From an uncultured Collinsella sp. (lineage in GTDB: Bacteria; Actinomycetota; Coriobacteriia; Coriobacteriales; Coriobacteriaceae): a stretch of 40,877 nucleotides of DNA. The stretch spans positions 1-40,877 of the forward strand of contig CATYLC010000020.1 in assembly GCA_958408685.1 (NCBI GenBank). Reading direction: 5' to 3'. The notes beneath the pieces were generated by a model. That model ran no database searches. It was not told the origin of the DNA and saw only the letters and a program-made list of their open reading frames with translations. This document shows, piece by piece, positions 1-8,251 of this stretch (the stretch's first letter is position 1; each line of letters starts with the position of its first letter). Position numbers and translations under genes: made by a program.

Positions 1-118
1 CCCGTACAGGCCTGCTCGCACGGACACCAATTTAAGTGCTCTCCGGCTCGTGCGGAACTCGCGATCGACTTCGCATGCCGCCGGGCAGCCGGGGCCGACG
101 CGGGGTTCAAAGGTTTTC

Positions 119-151
119 AAAAAAGCGGTCGGCGCGCAGTGCGCCGACCGC
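119..151 (-). terminator. Rho-independent terminator of gyrA
   Basis: An 11-bp perfect stem (125-135 with 141-151, loop GCAGT) lies about 40 bases past the gyrA stop. Read on the minus strand it is followed by six T residues (the A run at 119-124), the classic intrinsic terminator layout. It ends the leftward gyrB-gyrA transcription unit. Confidence 0.85.
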
Positions 152-191
152 CGATATATGGGGTCTGATATTTTCTACCAGCTAGGGCCTC

Positions 192-2930
192 TTACTCGTC
201 TAGGAGATCTTCTGGCATGTCGTTGCCGTCGCCTAGATCGACAGGGGTTTCTTCGGAAGCAGAGCCGTTTTCTGTGGCTTCGCCTTCGGGCCTCTCTTTG
301 GCGGCCGTCATGCGGGCCACGGCGCAGATGCGGTCGTTGTCGTCGACGGTCATCATCTTGACGCCCTGGGTGGCGCGGCCGGTCTGGCTGATCTCGTCGG
401 TCTTGACGCGAATGACCGTCGCGCCCTCCGTCACGATGAACAGCTCGTGCTGCGGGCCCACCGTCTTCATGGCCGCGAGGTTACCCTTACGTTCGGTCAT
501 TTGAATGGTGTAGACGCCCTGGCCGCCGCGATTCTGCTCCGGGTAGTCCGCGACCGGCGTGCGCTTGCCGTAGCCGCGCTCGGTGATGACGAATAGATCG
601 CCGTTGCCGTTAGTGACTTCCATGCCCAGAACGCTCACGCCGTCCTTCAGACCGATACCGCGAACGCCGCTGGTATCGCGGCCGGTGGCGCGCACCTGCT
701 CCTCGGAGAACATGATCGCCTTGCCCGCGGTGGTGGCCAGGATAATCTTGTCGCCCTCGCGCACGCGGCGCACGTTCAGCAGCGCGTCGTCGTCACGCAG
801 GTTGATAGCGATCAGGCCGTCGCGACGGCTGCGGTCATATGCGCTCATCACGGTCTTTTTGACCATGCCGCTCTTGGTGGCAAACATCAGGTACTCGTCG
901 GCCGGGAACTCGCGGCAGCTGATGACGCTCGCGATCTTCTCGCCTTCCTCGAAGGGCAGCAGGTTGACGATCGCGGTACCGCGCGCCTGGCGCGTACCCA
1001 CCGGCAGCTCGTGCACCTTCAGGCGATAGACCTTGCCCTTGCTCGAGAAGAACAGCACGTACTCGTGCGTGGACGCGATGAACATCTCATCGATAACGTC
1101 GTCCTCTTTGAGGTTGACGCCCGACACGCCCTTGCCACCGCGCTTCTGGGCACGGTAGGCAGCCACCGGGATACGCTTAACGTAGCCGGTATGGGTGATG
1201 GTCACGACCATATCCTCGTCGGCGATGAGGTCCTCGACATCCAGGTCCTTCTCAACCTGGCTGATCTCGGTGCGGCGCTTGTCGCCAAACTTCTTGGAGA
1301 TCTCGCGCATCTCTTCCTTGATGACGCCCAGGATCTTCTCCTCGTGCGCCAGCAGGTCCTCGTAGTAGGCGATGGCGCGGCGCAGACCGTCCAACTCTTC
1401 TTGGATCTTGTCACGCTCCAGGCCGGTCAGGCGGCGCAGCTTCATCTCGAGGATGGCCGTGGTCTGTTCGGGCGTAAAACCAAAGTGCTCGATCAAGCGG
1501 CTGCTGGCCTCGGAGTCGGTCTGCGAGGAGCGGATGATGCTAATGACCTCGTCGATATGGTCAAGGGCCATCAGGTAGCCCTCGAGGATATGGGCACGCG
1601 CCTGGGCCTTCTTAAGATCGAAGCGGGTGCGGCGGGTAACGACGTCGACCTGGTGGTCGATGTAGTGCTGCAGCATCTCGCGCAGGCTCAGGCATTTGGG
1701 AACGCCGTTGACGAGTGCCAGGTTGTTGGCGCCAAAGGTCGTCTGCAGCGAGGTGTACTTATACAGGTTGTTGAGCACGACCTGCGGAATGACGCCCTTC
1801 TTGAGCTCGATGACCAGACGGATGCCCTTCTGGTTTGACTCATCGCGCATATCCGAGATGCCCTCAATGCGCTTGTCGTTGACGAGTTGGGCGATCTTCT
1901 CCTGCAGGGTGCCCTTGTTGACCATGTAGGGAATCTCGGTAAAGACCAGGCGGCTGCGGCCGGTCTTGGTGGACTCCACATGTGCCTTGGCACGCACGGT
2001 AATGGAGCCGCGGCCGGTCTCGTAGCTCTGCTTAATGCCGGCGCTGCCCATGATGATGGCGCCGGTGGGGAAGTCCGGACCGGGCATGATCTGCATGAGC
2101 TCGTCGACGGTGGCGTCGGGGTTGTCGATCAGGTAGCAGGTGGCCTCGATCGCCTCGGTGAGGTTATGCGGGGCGATGTTGGTGGCCATGCCGACGGCGA
2201 TGCCCTGGCTGCCGTTGACCAGCAGGTTGGGGAAGCGTGCAGGCAGCGCCACGGGCTCGGCGAGCGATTCGTCGTAGTTGGGCTGCCAGTCGACGGTATC
2301 CTTCTGCAGGTCGCGCAGCAGCTCCATGGCGGGCTTGGCCAGGCGGCTCTCGGTGTAACGCATGGCCGCCGCGGCGTCGCCGTCGATGTTGCCGAAGTTA
2401 CCGTGACCGTCGATGAGCGGCGTGCGCATGGAGAACCACTGCGCCAGGCGGACCATGGCCTCGTAGACCGCGAAGTCGCCGTGCGGGTGGTACTTACCGA
2501 TAACTTCGCCGACCGTCCAGGCTGACTTCTTGTGTGGGCGGTTGGGGTAGATGCCGCTCTCGTTCATCGCGTACAGAATGCGGCGGTGCACCGGCTTTAA
2601 GCCGTCGCGCACGTCCGGCAGGGCGCGCGCCGTGATAACCGACATCGAATACTCGATGAACGACTGCTTCATCTCGCGGCCGAACTCCGAAATCTGGAGC
2701 TGACCGCCGTTGATATCCTCGCCGGCCGAGGCGCCACGGTCGACTTCGCCAAAGCTCTCCTCGAGCTCGGCGTCGTCTTCTTCCTCATCATCATCGGCAT
2801 CGGGGTTATAGGCGTCCGGGTCGCCGTCCTCGCCCTGCTCAGCACGGGCAAGCAGGCGCTTCAGGTCGTCGGGCATACCGGCATCGCCGGCCTCGCCCAT
2901 ACCCTCGTTGTTGTTGATATCGTCTGCCAC
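192..2930 (-). CDS. gyrA: DNA gyrase subunit A
   Basis: Breakage-reunion subunit of gyrase, which introduces negative supercoils with GyrB. The catalytic tyrosine is Y192 in AAMRYTESRL. The C-terminal beta-pinwheel carries a GyrA box (QKRGGKG), which marks gyrase rather than topoisomerase IV. At 912 residues it is longer than usual because of an acidic Asp/Glu-rich N-terminal extension of about 70 residues and an acidic C-terminal tail. The start is GTG at 2930, preceded by GAGGAGG. It lies downstream of gyrB with a 178-bp gap that holds a large imperfect hairpin. In the quinolone-resistance region the sequence reads HPHGDFAVYEAM: the residue equivalent to E. coli Ser83 is Phe153 (codon 2472-2474), and that equivalent to Asp87 is Glu157. 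Identity is secure; the resistance effect is an inference. Confidence 0.97.
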   Translation of the reverse strand: MADDINNNEGMGEAGDAGMPDDLKRLLARAEQGEDGDPDAYNPDADDDEEEDDAELEESFGEVDRGASAGEDINGGQLQISEFGREMKQSFIEYSMSVITARALPDVRDGLKPVHRRILYAMNESGIYPNRPHKKSAWTVGEVIGKYHPHGDFAVYEAMVRLAQWFSMRTPLIDGHGNFGNIDGDAAAAMRYTESRLAKPAMELLRDLQKDTVDWQPNYDESLAEPVALPARFPNLLVNGSQGIAVGMATNIAPHNLTEAIEATCYLIDNPDATVDELMQIMPGPDFPTGAIIMGSAGIKQSYETGRGSITVRAKAHVESTKTGRSRLVFTEIPYMVNKGTLQEKIAQLVNDKRIEGISDMRDESNQKGIRLVIELKKGVIPQVVLNNLYKYTSLQTTFGANNLALVNGVPKCLSLREMLQHYIDHQVDVVTRRTRFDLKKAQARAHILEGYLMALDHIDEVISIIRSSQTDSEASSRLIEHFGFTPEQTTAILEMKLRRLTGLERDKIQEELDGLRRAIAYYEDLLAHEEKILGVIKEEMREISKKFGDKRRTEISQVEKDLDVEDLIADEDMVVTITHTGYVKRIPVAAYRAQKRGGKGVSGVNLKEDDVIDEMFIASTHEYVLFFSSKGKVYRLKVHELPVGTRQARGTAIVNLLPFEEGEKIASVISCREFPADEYLMFATKSGMVKKTVMSAYDRSRRDGLIAINLRDDDALLNVRRVREGDKIILATTAGKAIMFSEEQVRATGRDTSGVRGIGLKDGVSVLGMEVTNGNGDLFVITERGYGKRTPVADYPEQNRGGQGVYTIQMTERKGNLAAMKTVGPQHELFIVTEGATVIRVKTDEISQTGRATQGVKMMTVDDNDRICAVARMTAAKERPEGEATENGSASEETPVDLGDGNDMPEDLLDE

Positions 2931-3006
2931 GTTACCTCCTCATGGTTTGCGTGGTCCATTAGTTCCCCACCACGGAGACGGATTACCGGGAACACCGGAT
3001 AACCCT

Positions 3007-3113
3007 CCTAGGTTTTCCAGGTGCCCCAGGTTGCCCTGAAGGATGAGGGCGCACGCCTTGCGTGCGGCGCCCGAAATCCTGAAGGGCAAGATGGGGTGCC
3101 TGGGAAAGCTAGG
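3007..3113. repeat. Long imperfect inverted repeat between gyrB and gyrA
   Basis: Two arms of about 50 bases (3007-3057 and 3061-3113) can pair with a few small mismatches and bulges around a tiny loop. Outer arms are CCTAGGTTTTCCAGG against CCTGGGAAAGCTAGG; inner blocks pair around TTGCCCT, AGGAT and GCACG. The right arm includes the gyrB stop codon. No T run follows on the minus strand, so it is not a standard terminator. It could be a processing site, an attenuator or a small repeat element. Confidence 0.7.
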
Positions 3114-5139
3114 CGTCTAAGAATCGTGCGTCATGGGCGTGTTTCTCGATATATTCGCGGCGGTAGCCGACCTCGGAACCCATCAGTTCGCGCACGGCGC
3201 GGTCTGCCACCACGGCGTCCTCGATCGACACGCGCTGCAGGATGCGGGTCTTGGGGTCCATCGTCGTCGAGGCAAGCTGCTTGGGGTCCATCTCGCCCAG
3301 ACCCTTGTAGCGCTGGACGGTATAGCCCTTGCGCTTCTTGGTGATCTTGCCGTCCTTGGCCTTGCCGTCCTCGTCGTTGTCGTCGGGGTTCAGTCCCAGG
3401 CTCTGGATGGTGTCGCGCAGGATCTCGTCTTCGGGCTGGCGGCCGTTGGGATACACGTAGTGAATCTTGTTGCGCACCTTGATGCCAAAGATGGGCGGGC
3501 ACGCGACGTACACGTAGCCGGCATCAATCAGCGGGCGCATGTACTTGTAGAAGAACGTCAGCAGCAGGATGCGGATATGCGCACCGTCGACGTCTGCATC
3601 GGTCATGATGATGATCTTGTGGTAGCGAGCCTTGGTGATATCGAAGTCGCCGCCGTCGCCGGCGCTCGTCGTGACGCCGCAGCCGATCGCAGTGATGAGT
3701 GACTGGATGGTGTCGCTCGAGAACGCGCGGTGGTCGCCCACGCGCTCGACGTTCAGAATCTTGCCGCGCAGGGGCAGAATCGCCTGGATGTCTCGGCGAC
3801 GGCCGTCCTTGGCCGAGCCGCCTGCCGAGTCGCCCTCTACGATGAAGAGCTCGGTGAGCTCAGCGTCGCGCACCGAACAGTCGGCGAGCTTGCCGGGCAG
3901 CGACGCCGTCTCGAGCAGGCTCTTGCGGCGGGTCGCCTCACGCGCCTTGCGGGCGGCGTTGCGCGCCTTGCAGGCCTGTTGGGCCTTCTTGACGATCTCG
4001 CGAGCGGGCTTGGGATGCTCCTCGAGGTAATCGGCAAGGCCGTCGGTCACGATCTTGAGCGTCAGCGCGCGCATATAGGAGCTACCGAGCTTGGCCTTGG
4101 TCTGGCCCTCAAACTGCGGATCGGGCAGTTTGACCGAGATCACGGCCGATAGGCCCTCGCGCACATCGTCGCCGGTCAGGTTGGCGTCTTTTTCCTTGAG
4201 CAGGTTCTGCTTGCGAGCGTAATCGTTAATCACGCGGGTGAGTGCGGTACGGAAGCCCTCGAGGTGCATGCCGCCCTCGGGGGTGTAGATGTCGTTGGCA
4301 AACGACATGACGTTCTCGCCGTAGCCGCTATTCCACTGCAAGGACACCTCGACCTCGCCCATCTTGGTCACGGGCGCATCCGGATCCGATTTGCCCTCAA
4401 TATAGATGGGCTCCTTAAAGGCCTCGGGGACATCCTTGCCCTCGTTGAGGAACTTGACGAAGTCGATGATGCCGCCGGCATAGCAAAACTCCTCCACACG
4501 GGGAGTCGCCTCGCGCTCGTCGGTCAGCACGATCTTGAGGTTCTTGTTGAGGAATGCCGTCTCCTGCAGACGGTTGTGCAGCGTGTCGAAATCGTAGATG
4601 CAGGTCTCGAAGATCTCGTCGTCGGGCCAGAAGCTGACAGTGGTGCCCGTCGCCTCCGAAGTGCCCACGACCTCCATCTTCTTGACGGTCTTGCCGCGCG
4701 AAAACTCCATCTCGTAGATGTTGCCATCGCGGCATACCTGTACGACCACACGCTTGGACAGCGCGTTGACGACGGAGATGCCCACGCCGTGCAGACCGCC
4801 CGAGACCTTGTAGGCCGAGTTATCGAACTTACCGCCGGCGTGCAGGATCGTCATGACGACCTCAAGCGTCGGGATCTTTTTGATAGGATGCTCGTCGACG
4901 GGGATGCCGCGCCCGTTGTCGACGACCGTGATGGAGTTGTCGGCGTGGACCGTCACCTGAATCTCGGTGCAGAAACCGGCCATGGCCTCGTCGACGGAGT
5001 TGTCAACGATCTCCCACACCAGGTGATGAAGACCGCTGGCGCTCGTCGAGCCAATGTACATGCCCGGGCGCTTACGAACGGCCTCGAGACCTTCGAGAAT
5101 CTTAATCTCGCCGCCATCGTAATCGTTTTCGTTTGCCAC
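3109..5139 (-). CDS. gyrB: DNA gyrase subunit B
   Basis: ATPase subunit of gyrase. The N-terminal GHKL ATPase domain shows the N box with E43 and N47 (WEIVDNSVDEA) and the DNGRGIP lid motif near residue 80. The TOPRIM domain begins near residue 433 with EGDSAGGSAKDGRRR, followed by PLRGKILNVE and the metal-binding MTDADVDGAHI near residue 513. Length (676 residues) is normal for a Gram-positive GyrB without the proteobacterial insert. The start is GTG at 5139 behind a GGAGGA ribosome site. It is the first gene of a gyrB-gyrA unit separated from the upstream DUF721 gene by a terminator, and a weak promoter is visible at 5165-5192. TOPRIM sequence looks standard, with no obvious resistance change. 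Confidence 0.97.
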   Translation of the reverse strand: MANENDYDGGEIKILEGLEAVRKRPGMYIGSTSASGLHHLVWEIVDNSVDEAMAGFCTEIQVTVHADNSITVVDNGRGIPVDEHPIKKIPTLEVVMTILHAGGKFDNSAYKVSGGLHGVGISVVNALSKRVVVQVCRDGNIYEMEFSRGKTVKKMEVVGTSEATGTTVSFWPDDEIFETCIYDFDTLHNRLQETAFLNKNLKIVLTDEREATPRVEEFCYAGGIIDFVKFLNEGKDVPEAFKEPIYIEGKSDPDAPVTKMGEVEVSLQWNSGYGENVMSFANDIYTPEGGMHLEGFRTALTRVINDYARKQNLLKEKDANLTGDDVREGLSAVISVKLPDPQFEGQTKAKLGSSYMRALTLKIVTDGLADYLEEHPKPAREIVKKAQQACKARNAARKAREATRRKSLLETASLPGKLADCSVRDAELTELFIVEGDSAGGSAKDGRRRDIQAILPLRGKILNVERVGDHRAFSSDTIQSLITAIGCGVTTSAGDGGDFDITKARYHKIIIMTDADVDGAHIRILLLTFFYKYMRPLIDAGYVYVACPPIFGIKVRNKIHYVYPNGRQPEDEILRDTIQSLGLNPDDNDEDGKAKDGKITKKRKGYTVQRYKGLGEMDPKQLASTTMDPKTRILQRVSIEDAVVADRAVRELMGSEVGYRREYIEKHAHDARFLDA

Positions 5140-5164
5140 ACGTCCTCCTTCAGTTAAGAAAATG

Positions 5165-5192
5165 TGTATAGCCTTACTAGTTTATCGTAAAA
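5165..5192 (-). promoter_or_regulatory. Possible gyrB promoter
   Basis: On the minus strand TTTTAC (5192-5187) and TATACA (5170-5165) are separated by 16 bp, about 25 bases upstream of the gyrB start and just past the dciA terminator. The -35 is poor, so this is a weak match judged mostly from its position. Confidence 0.4.
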
Positions 5193-5217
5193 AAATACCC
5201 TCGGGAACGAGGGTATT
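5188..5217 (-). terminator. Terminator after the recF-dciA genes
   Basis: A 10-bp stem (5194-5203 with 5208-5217, loop GGAA on the plus strand) is followed on the minus strand by a run of seven or eight T residues. It lies 28 bases past the dciA stop and separates the dnaA-dnaN-recF-dciA group from gyrB-gyrA. Confidence 0.85.
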
Positions 5218-5244
5218 TGGCTCTACAAGGCCACCAGATGCGAT

Positions 5245-5808
5245 TTAAGGCTCTTTTTTGCTCTGCACGCCCTTGGCCCACTCGGCACTGGCTCTCATGG
5301 CGTTCTCGAGGGCCTCGCGCAGTTTTTGGTCCTCGATGGGTGCCACTTGGTGCTCGATCTCGGCGCGTTCGGCATCGCTGAGGTCGGCATGCGGAGCCGG
5401 CGGACGCTCGGCCACGGCCGGACGCAGGCGCTCTTTGGCAGCGGGTGGTGTGTGGCCGGGGGCGGTCGTCTTGAACACCAGGCCGTCGACGTGCGCGCCG
5501 GCGCGCTCCATGCGCGCGCGGATAATCTCGCGCAAAAGCGTCATCTCCTGCGTCCATGAGGGCGAATCGAGGTACACCAGCAGTTCGTTGGACTCGGGCA
5601 GGTAGCGCAGGCCCGTCACATGGCGTCCCTCGCGCGTGCCCGAGCACACTGCATTCCAGGCGTGATAGACCGCACGAGACTCCTCTGCAGCCTCCATTTG
5701 CGCGCGGCGCTCAGGTGTCGCGGCCGCCAGGATGCGCTGACGCTCGGCATCCAAAAAGCCCCCAAAGGCAACCGTTCCGTTCTCGCGCTCGTAATTAGCA
5801 CGTCTCAC
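5245..5808 (-). CDS. DUF721 / DciA-like protein, probable helicase-loading partner
   Basis: A 187-residue protein with a central DUF721 domain (about residues 45-108): a conserved tryptophan near AWNAV, then LLVYLDSPSWTQEMTLL, the usual strand-helix of this family. DUF721 proteins (DciA) interact with replicative helicase DnaB and act in its loading in bacteria lacking DnaC/DnaI; in actinobacteria the gene normally follows recF. Here it overlaps recF by 14 bp, which suggests translational coupling and supports the assignment. The second half (about 115-187) is Ala/Pro/Glu-rich and probably flexible. The role as helicase loader is taken from the family and position. Confidence 0.8.
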   Translation of the reverse strand: MRRANYERENGTVAFGGFLDAERQRILAAATPERRAQMEAAEESRAVYHAWNAVCSGTREGRHVTGLRYLPESNELLVYLDSPSWTQEMTLLREIIRARMERAGAHVDGLVFKTTAPGHTPPAAKERLRPAVAERPPAPHADLSDAERAEIEHQVAPIEDQKLREALENAMRASAEWAKGVQSKKEP

Positions 5809-6901
5809 CCATGTTCACCACCTTGGCTCGATCAAGCAGGTCATCGGTAAAATACCCCAGATTGGTGGTGGTTATGACTGTCTGGATATCATCACCGATC
5901 AGCTGCAGAAAAGCGCCTCGGCGCCCGGCGTCGAGCTCGCTCATCACGTCGTCCAAGAGCAGCAGCGGCGCAGTGCCCAGGATATCGCGCGCCACGGCCA
6001 CTTCTGCCACCTTCCAGGCAAGTACTAGCGTTCGCTGCTGGCCCTGGCTGGCAAATGAACGGGCCGATCGGCCCGCGACGGAAAACTCAATCTCGTCGCG
6101 ATGCGGACCCACGAGCGTCACGCCGCGACGGATCTCCTCGTCGGCGCGCTCATCGAGCGCCGAAAGCATGTGCTCATACGCCCAGCCCCTGAGCTCGTCG
6201 CGATCCTCGGTGCGAGGCAGGTCGCCAAGCGTGGACACATAGGACACACCGGCGGGCTCGCCGGATGCCACGCGGCCATAGGCGTCACACACATGGCCCG
6301 ACAGCCGGTCGAGCAGAGCCAGACGGTGCACGAGCAGGGCCGAACCGGCGCGGGCAATAGATTCGTTCCAGGCGCCGAGCATCTCGCGGCAGCACCAGGT
6401 CTCCTTGAGCAGGGCATTGCGCTGGGTCACGCAGCGCCCGTAGGCACTAGCCAAATCGGCATAGCGCGCACTCAACTGAACGCCAAAGTCATCAAGTGCG
6501 GTGCGGCGCACGCTGGCACCCCGCTTGACCATATCCAGGTGGTCCGGGCAAAACAGGACGCTCGGCAGCACCCCGCGCACGCCGGACGCAGCGCAGCGCT
6601 TGCCGTTGCGGCTAAACGAGCGCTTGCCATCTTCCACGCTCAGCCCCATGTCCAGCACGCGCCCATCACCTTCGAGCCTCAGCTCGACCTTACATGAGCC
6701 CACGCCGTCGTGCACGAGCTCGGCTGCGGTCGGATGCCTAAACGAGGCGCCGCTCGTCAGCAGCTGCAGCGCCTCTATGAGGTTGGTCTTTCCCGCCGCG
6801 TTGGGGCCTGCGAGCACTGTCACACCGTCGCTCAGGGCAAGGCGGTAACTGTCGAAGCTGCGATAGCGCGCAACGGAAAGATCGCGTGCGAACATTGTCA
6901 T
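5795..6901 (-). CDS. recF: DNA replication and repair protein RecF
   Basis: SMC-like ABC ATPase that helps load RecA at single-strand gaps. Walker A is GPNAAGKT (residues 32-39), the ABC signature is SQGQQR near residue 286 and Walker B is LLLLDDVMSELD near 313. Length 368 is normal. It starts 8 bp downstream of dnaN. No clear Shine-Dalgarno sequence precedes ATG 6901 or the alternative ATG 6895, so it is probably translated by coupling to dnaN. It overlaps the DUF721 gene at its 3' end. Identity is secure. Confidence 0.95.
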   Translation of the reverse strand: MTMFARDLSVARYRSFDSYRLALSDGVTVLAGPNAAGKTNLIEALQLLTSGASFRHPTAAELVHDGVGSCKVELRLEGDGRVLDMGLSVEDGKRSFSRNGKRCAASGVRGVLPSVLFCPDHLDMVKRGASVRRTALDDFGVQLSARYADLASAYGRCVTQRNALLKETWCCREMLGAWNESIARAGSALLVHRLALLDRLSGHVCDAYGRVASGEPAGVSYVSTLGDLPRTEDRDELRGWAYEHMLSALDERADEEIRRGVTLVGPHRDEIEFSVAGRSARSFASQGQQRTLVLAWKVAEVAVARDILGTAPLLLLDDVMSELDAGRRGAFLQLIGDDIQTVITTTNLGYFTDDLLDRAKVVNMGETC

Positions 6902-6909
6902 GGGAAGTG

Positions 6910-8013
6910 CTAGATGCGTACCGGCATGACCAGGTACAGGTAGTTGATCTTGTCGTAGGACTTGAAGATGCCAGCCTGCGAATAGCTCTTGAGCTCCAGC
7001 GTGATCTCCTTCTCCTTGGACAGGGCATTGAGGCAGCCAAAGATGTAGTGGTAGTTGAAGGCGATGGTGCCCGACTCGCCCTCGGCCTCGACATCGATCG
7101 TCTCCTGCGCCAGATCCTGGTCGTTGGAAATGGAGGACAGGCCCATCTGGCCGTTCTCAACGTCAATCTCAAACTTGACAGCGGGGTTGGCGCTCGCGAT
7201 AACGGCCACACGCTTGAGGGCGGCGTTAAAGGCGGCTACGTCAATCTTGACGCTCGTCACGCATGAATCGGGGATGAGCTGCTTGTAATTGGGATATACG
7301 CCCTCGATGCGGCGCGACACGTAGGTGGTGTTGCCGGCCTCAAAGACAACCTGGGTGTCGGTTGCGCCGATCATGATGGTAGCTTGGCTCGCCATGATGC
7401 TCAGCGCGTCGTTGAAGGCGTCGGCAGGCACGTTGAGCTCGAAGGAACCTTCGAGGGTCGAGGTCTCGACCTGTGTATCGCACACGGCCAGTCGGAAGGA
7501 ATCGGTCGCGACCAGGCGCACGGTGTTGTTCTCGACCTTCATGTGCACGCCACCCAGGATGGGGCGGGCCTTGTCGGTCGAGGTGACACGCCATACGCGG
7601 CTTACCATTTCGGACAGGATATCGGTCGGCAGCTCGACGGCGCTCTCGATGGCGTATGCCGGGAACTCGGGAAAGTCGTTGGCATCGAGCGTGTTGAGGC
7701 GGAAAGAGCTCTTCCCGCAGCCAATCAAAACCTGACGCTCGGACAGCTCAAAGGTGACCGGGGCATCGGGAAGGGTCTTGGTGATGTTGGAGAGCATCTT
7801 GCAGGGAATCACCATCTCGCCCTCCTCTTCGACATGAGCCGCAATGCGGTGACGAATCGAGATGGTGTAGTTGGAAGTCTGGAATTCCAAGATGCCGTCT
7901 TGTGCCTTAACGAGCACGCCCGACAGAATGGGAAGGGTGGATGCCGAAGCGACGCCTTTCATAACGACGCCGATGGCTTGCGTAAGCGAGCTCTGGCTGA
8001 CGGTGAACTTCAT
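6910..8013 (-). CDS. dnaN: DNA polymerase III sliding clamp (beta subunit)
   Basis: Ring-shaped processivity factor for the replicative polymerase. The protein has 367 residues, as expected for three repeated clamp domains, and starts with the typical MKFTVSQSSLTQAIGVV and ends with YLVMPVRI, the conserved C-terminal clamp motif (family PMR/PVR ending). ATG 8013 follows AAAGG at a rather long spacing. It lies between dnaA and recF on the leading strand. The 238-bp upstream gap carries DnaA boxes and an AT-rich stretch that is probably the unwinding part of oriC. Confidence 0.97.
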   Translation of the reverse strand: MKFTVSQSSLTQAIGVVMKGVASASTLPILSGVLVKAQDGILEFQTSNYTISIRHRIAAHVEEEGEMVIPCKMLSNITKTLPDAPVTFELSERQVLIGCGKSSFRLNTLDANDFPEFPAYAIESAVELPTDILSEMVSRVWRVTSTDKARPILGGVHMKVENNTVRLVATDSFRLAVCDTQVETSTLEGSFELNVPADAFNDALSIMASQATIMIGATDTQVVFEAGNTTYVSRRIEGVYPNYKQLIPDSCVTSVKIDVAAFNAALKRVAVIASANPAVKFEIDVENGQMGLSSISNDQDLAQETIDVEAEGESGTIAFNYHYIFGCLNALSKEKEITLELKSYSQAGIFKSYDKINYLYLVMPVRI

Positions 8014-8251
8014 CTTTTAATACCTTTCTATAGATATAAATATCTTAATAATAGTAATAGTACTGACGAAACTGTTGATTACTCCTAAAAGTGCAGGTCA
8101 GCCCTAAAAAGAGAATCGACAGGAACCTGTGTGCAACCGGGTATGTTTTCCACGTTCAAAACCTGCGCAAAACTTTTCATCACCGCGGCTCGAGTTTTTG
8201 ACACCTTATAACCGCCGTTTCAACAAGTTTTCAACAGGTGTGTCCATTTAC
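8014..8251. other. dnaA-dnaN intergenic region, probable origin unwinding element
   Basis: The dnaN-proximal part (about 8020-8065) is strongly AT-rich. It holds the run TAATAATAGTAATAG (8046-8060), which fits the DnaA-trio pattern of [T/A]A[G/A] triplets. A degenerate DnaA box in the minus orientation (8073-8081, TGTTGATTA) sits 12 bases beyond it. Further boxes are TTTTCCACG at 8146-8154, GTTTCAACA at 8217-8225 and a perfect TTTTCAACA at 8228-8236. In B. subtilis the unwinding half of the bipartite origin lies in this same dnaA-dnaN gap. The assignment rests on pattern and position only. Confidence 0.7.

Noticed and set aside
192..2930. Topoisomerase IV subunit A instead of GyrA
   Set aside because: The GyrA box QKRGGKG in the C-terminal domain and the gyrB-gyrA order at the origin support gyrase.
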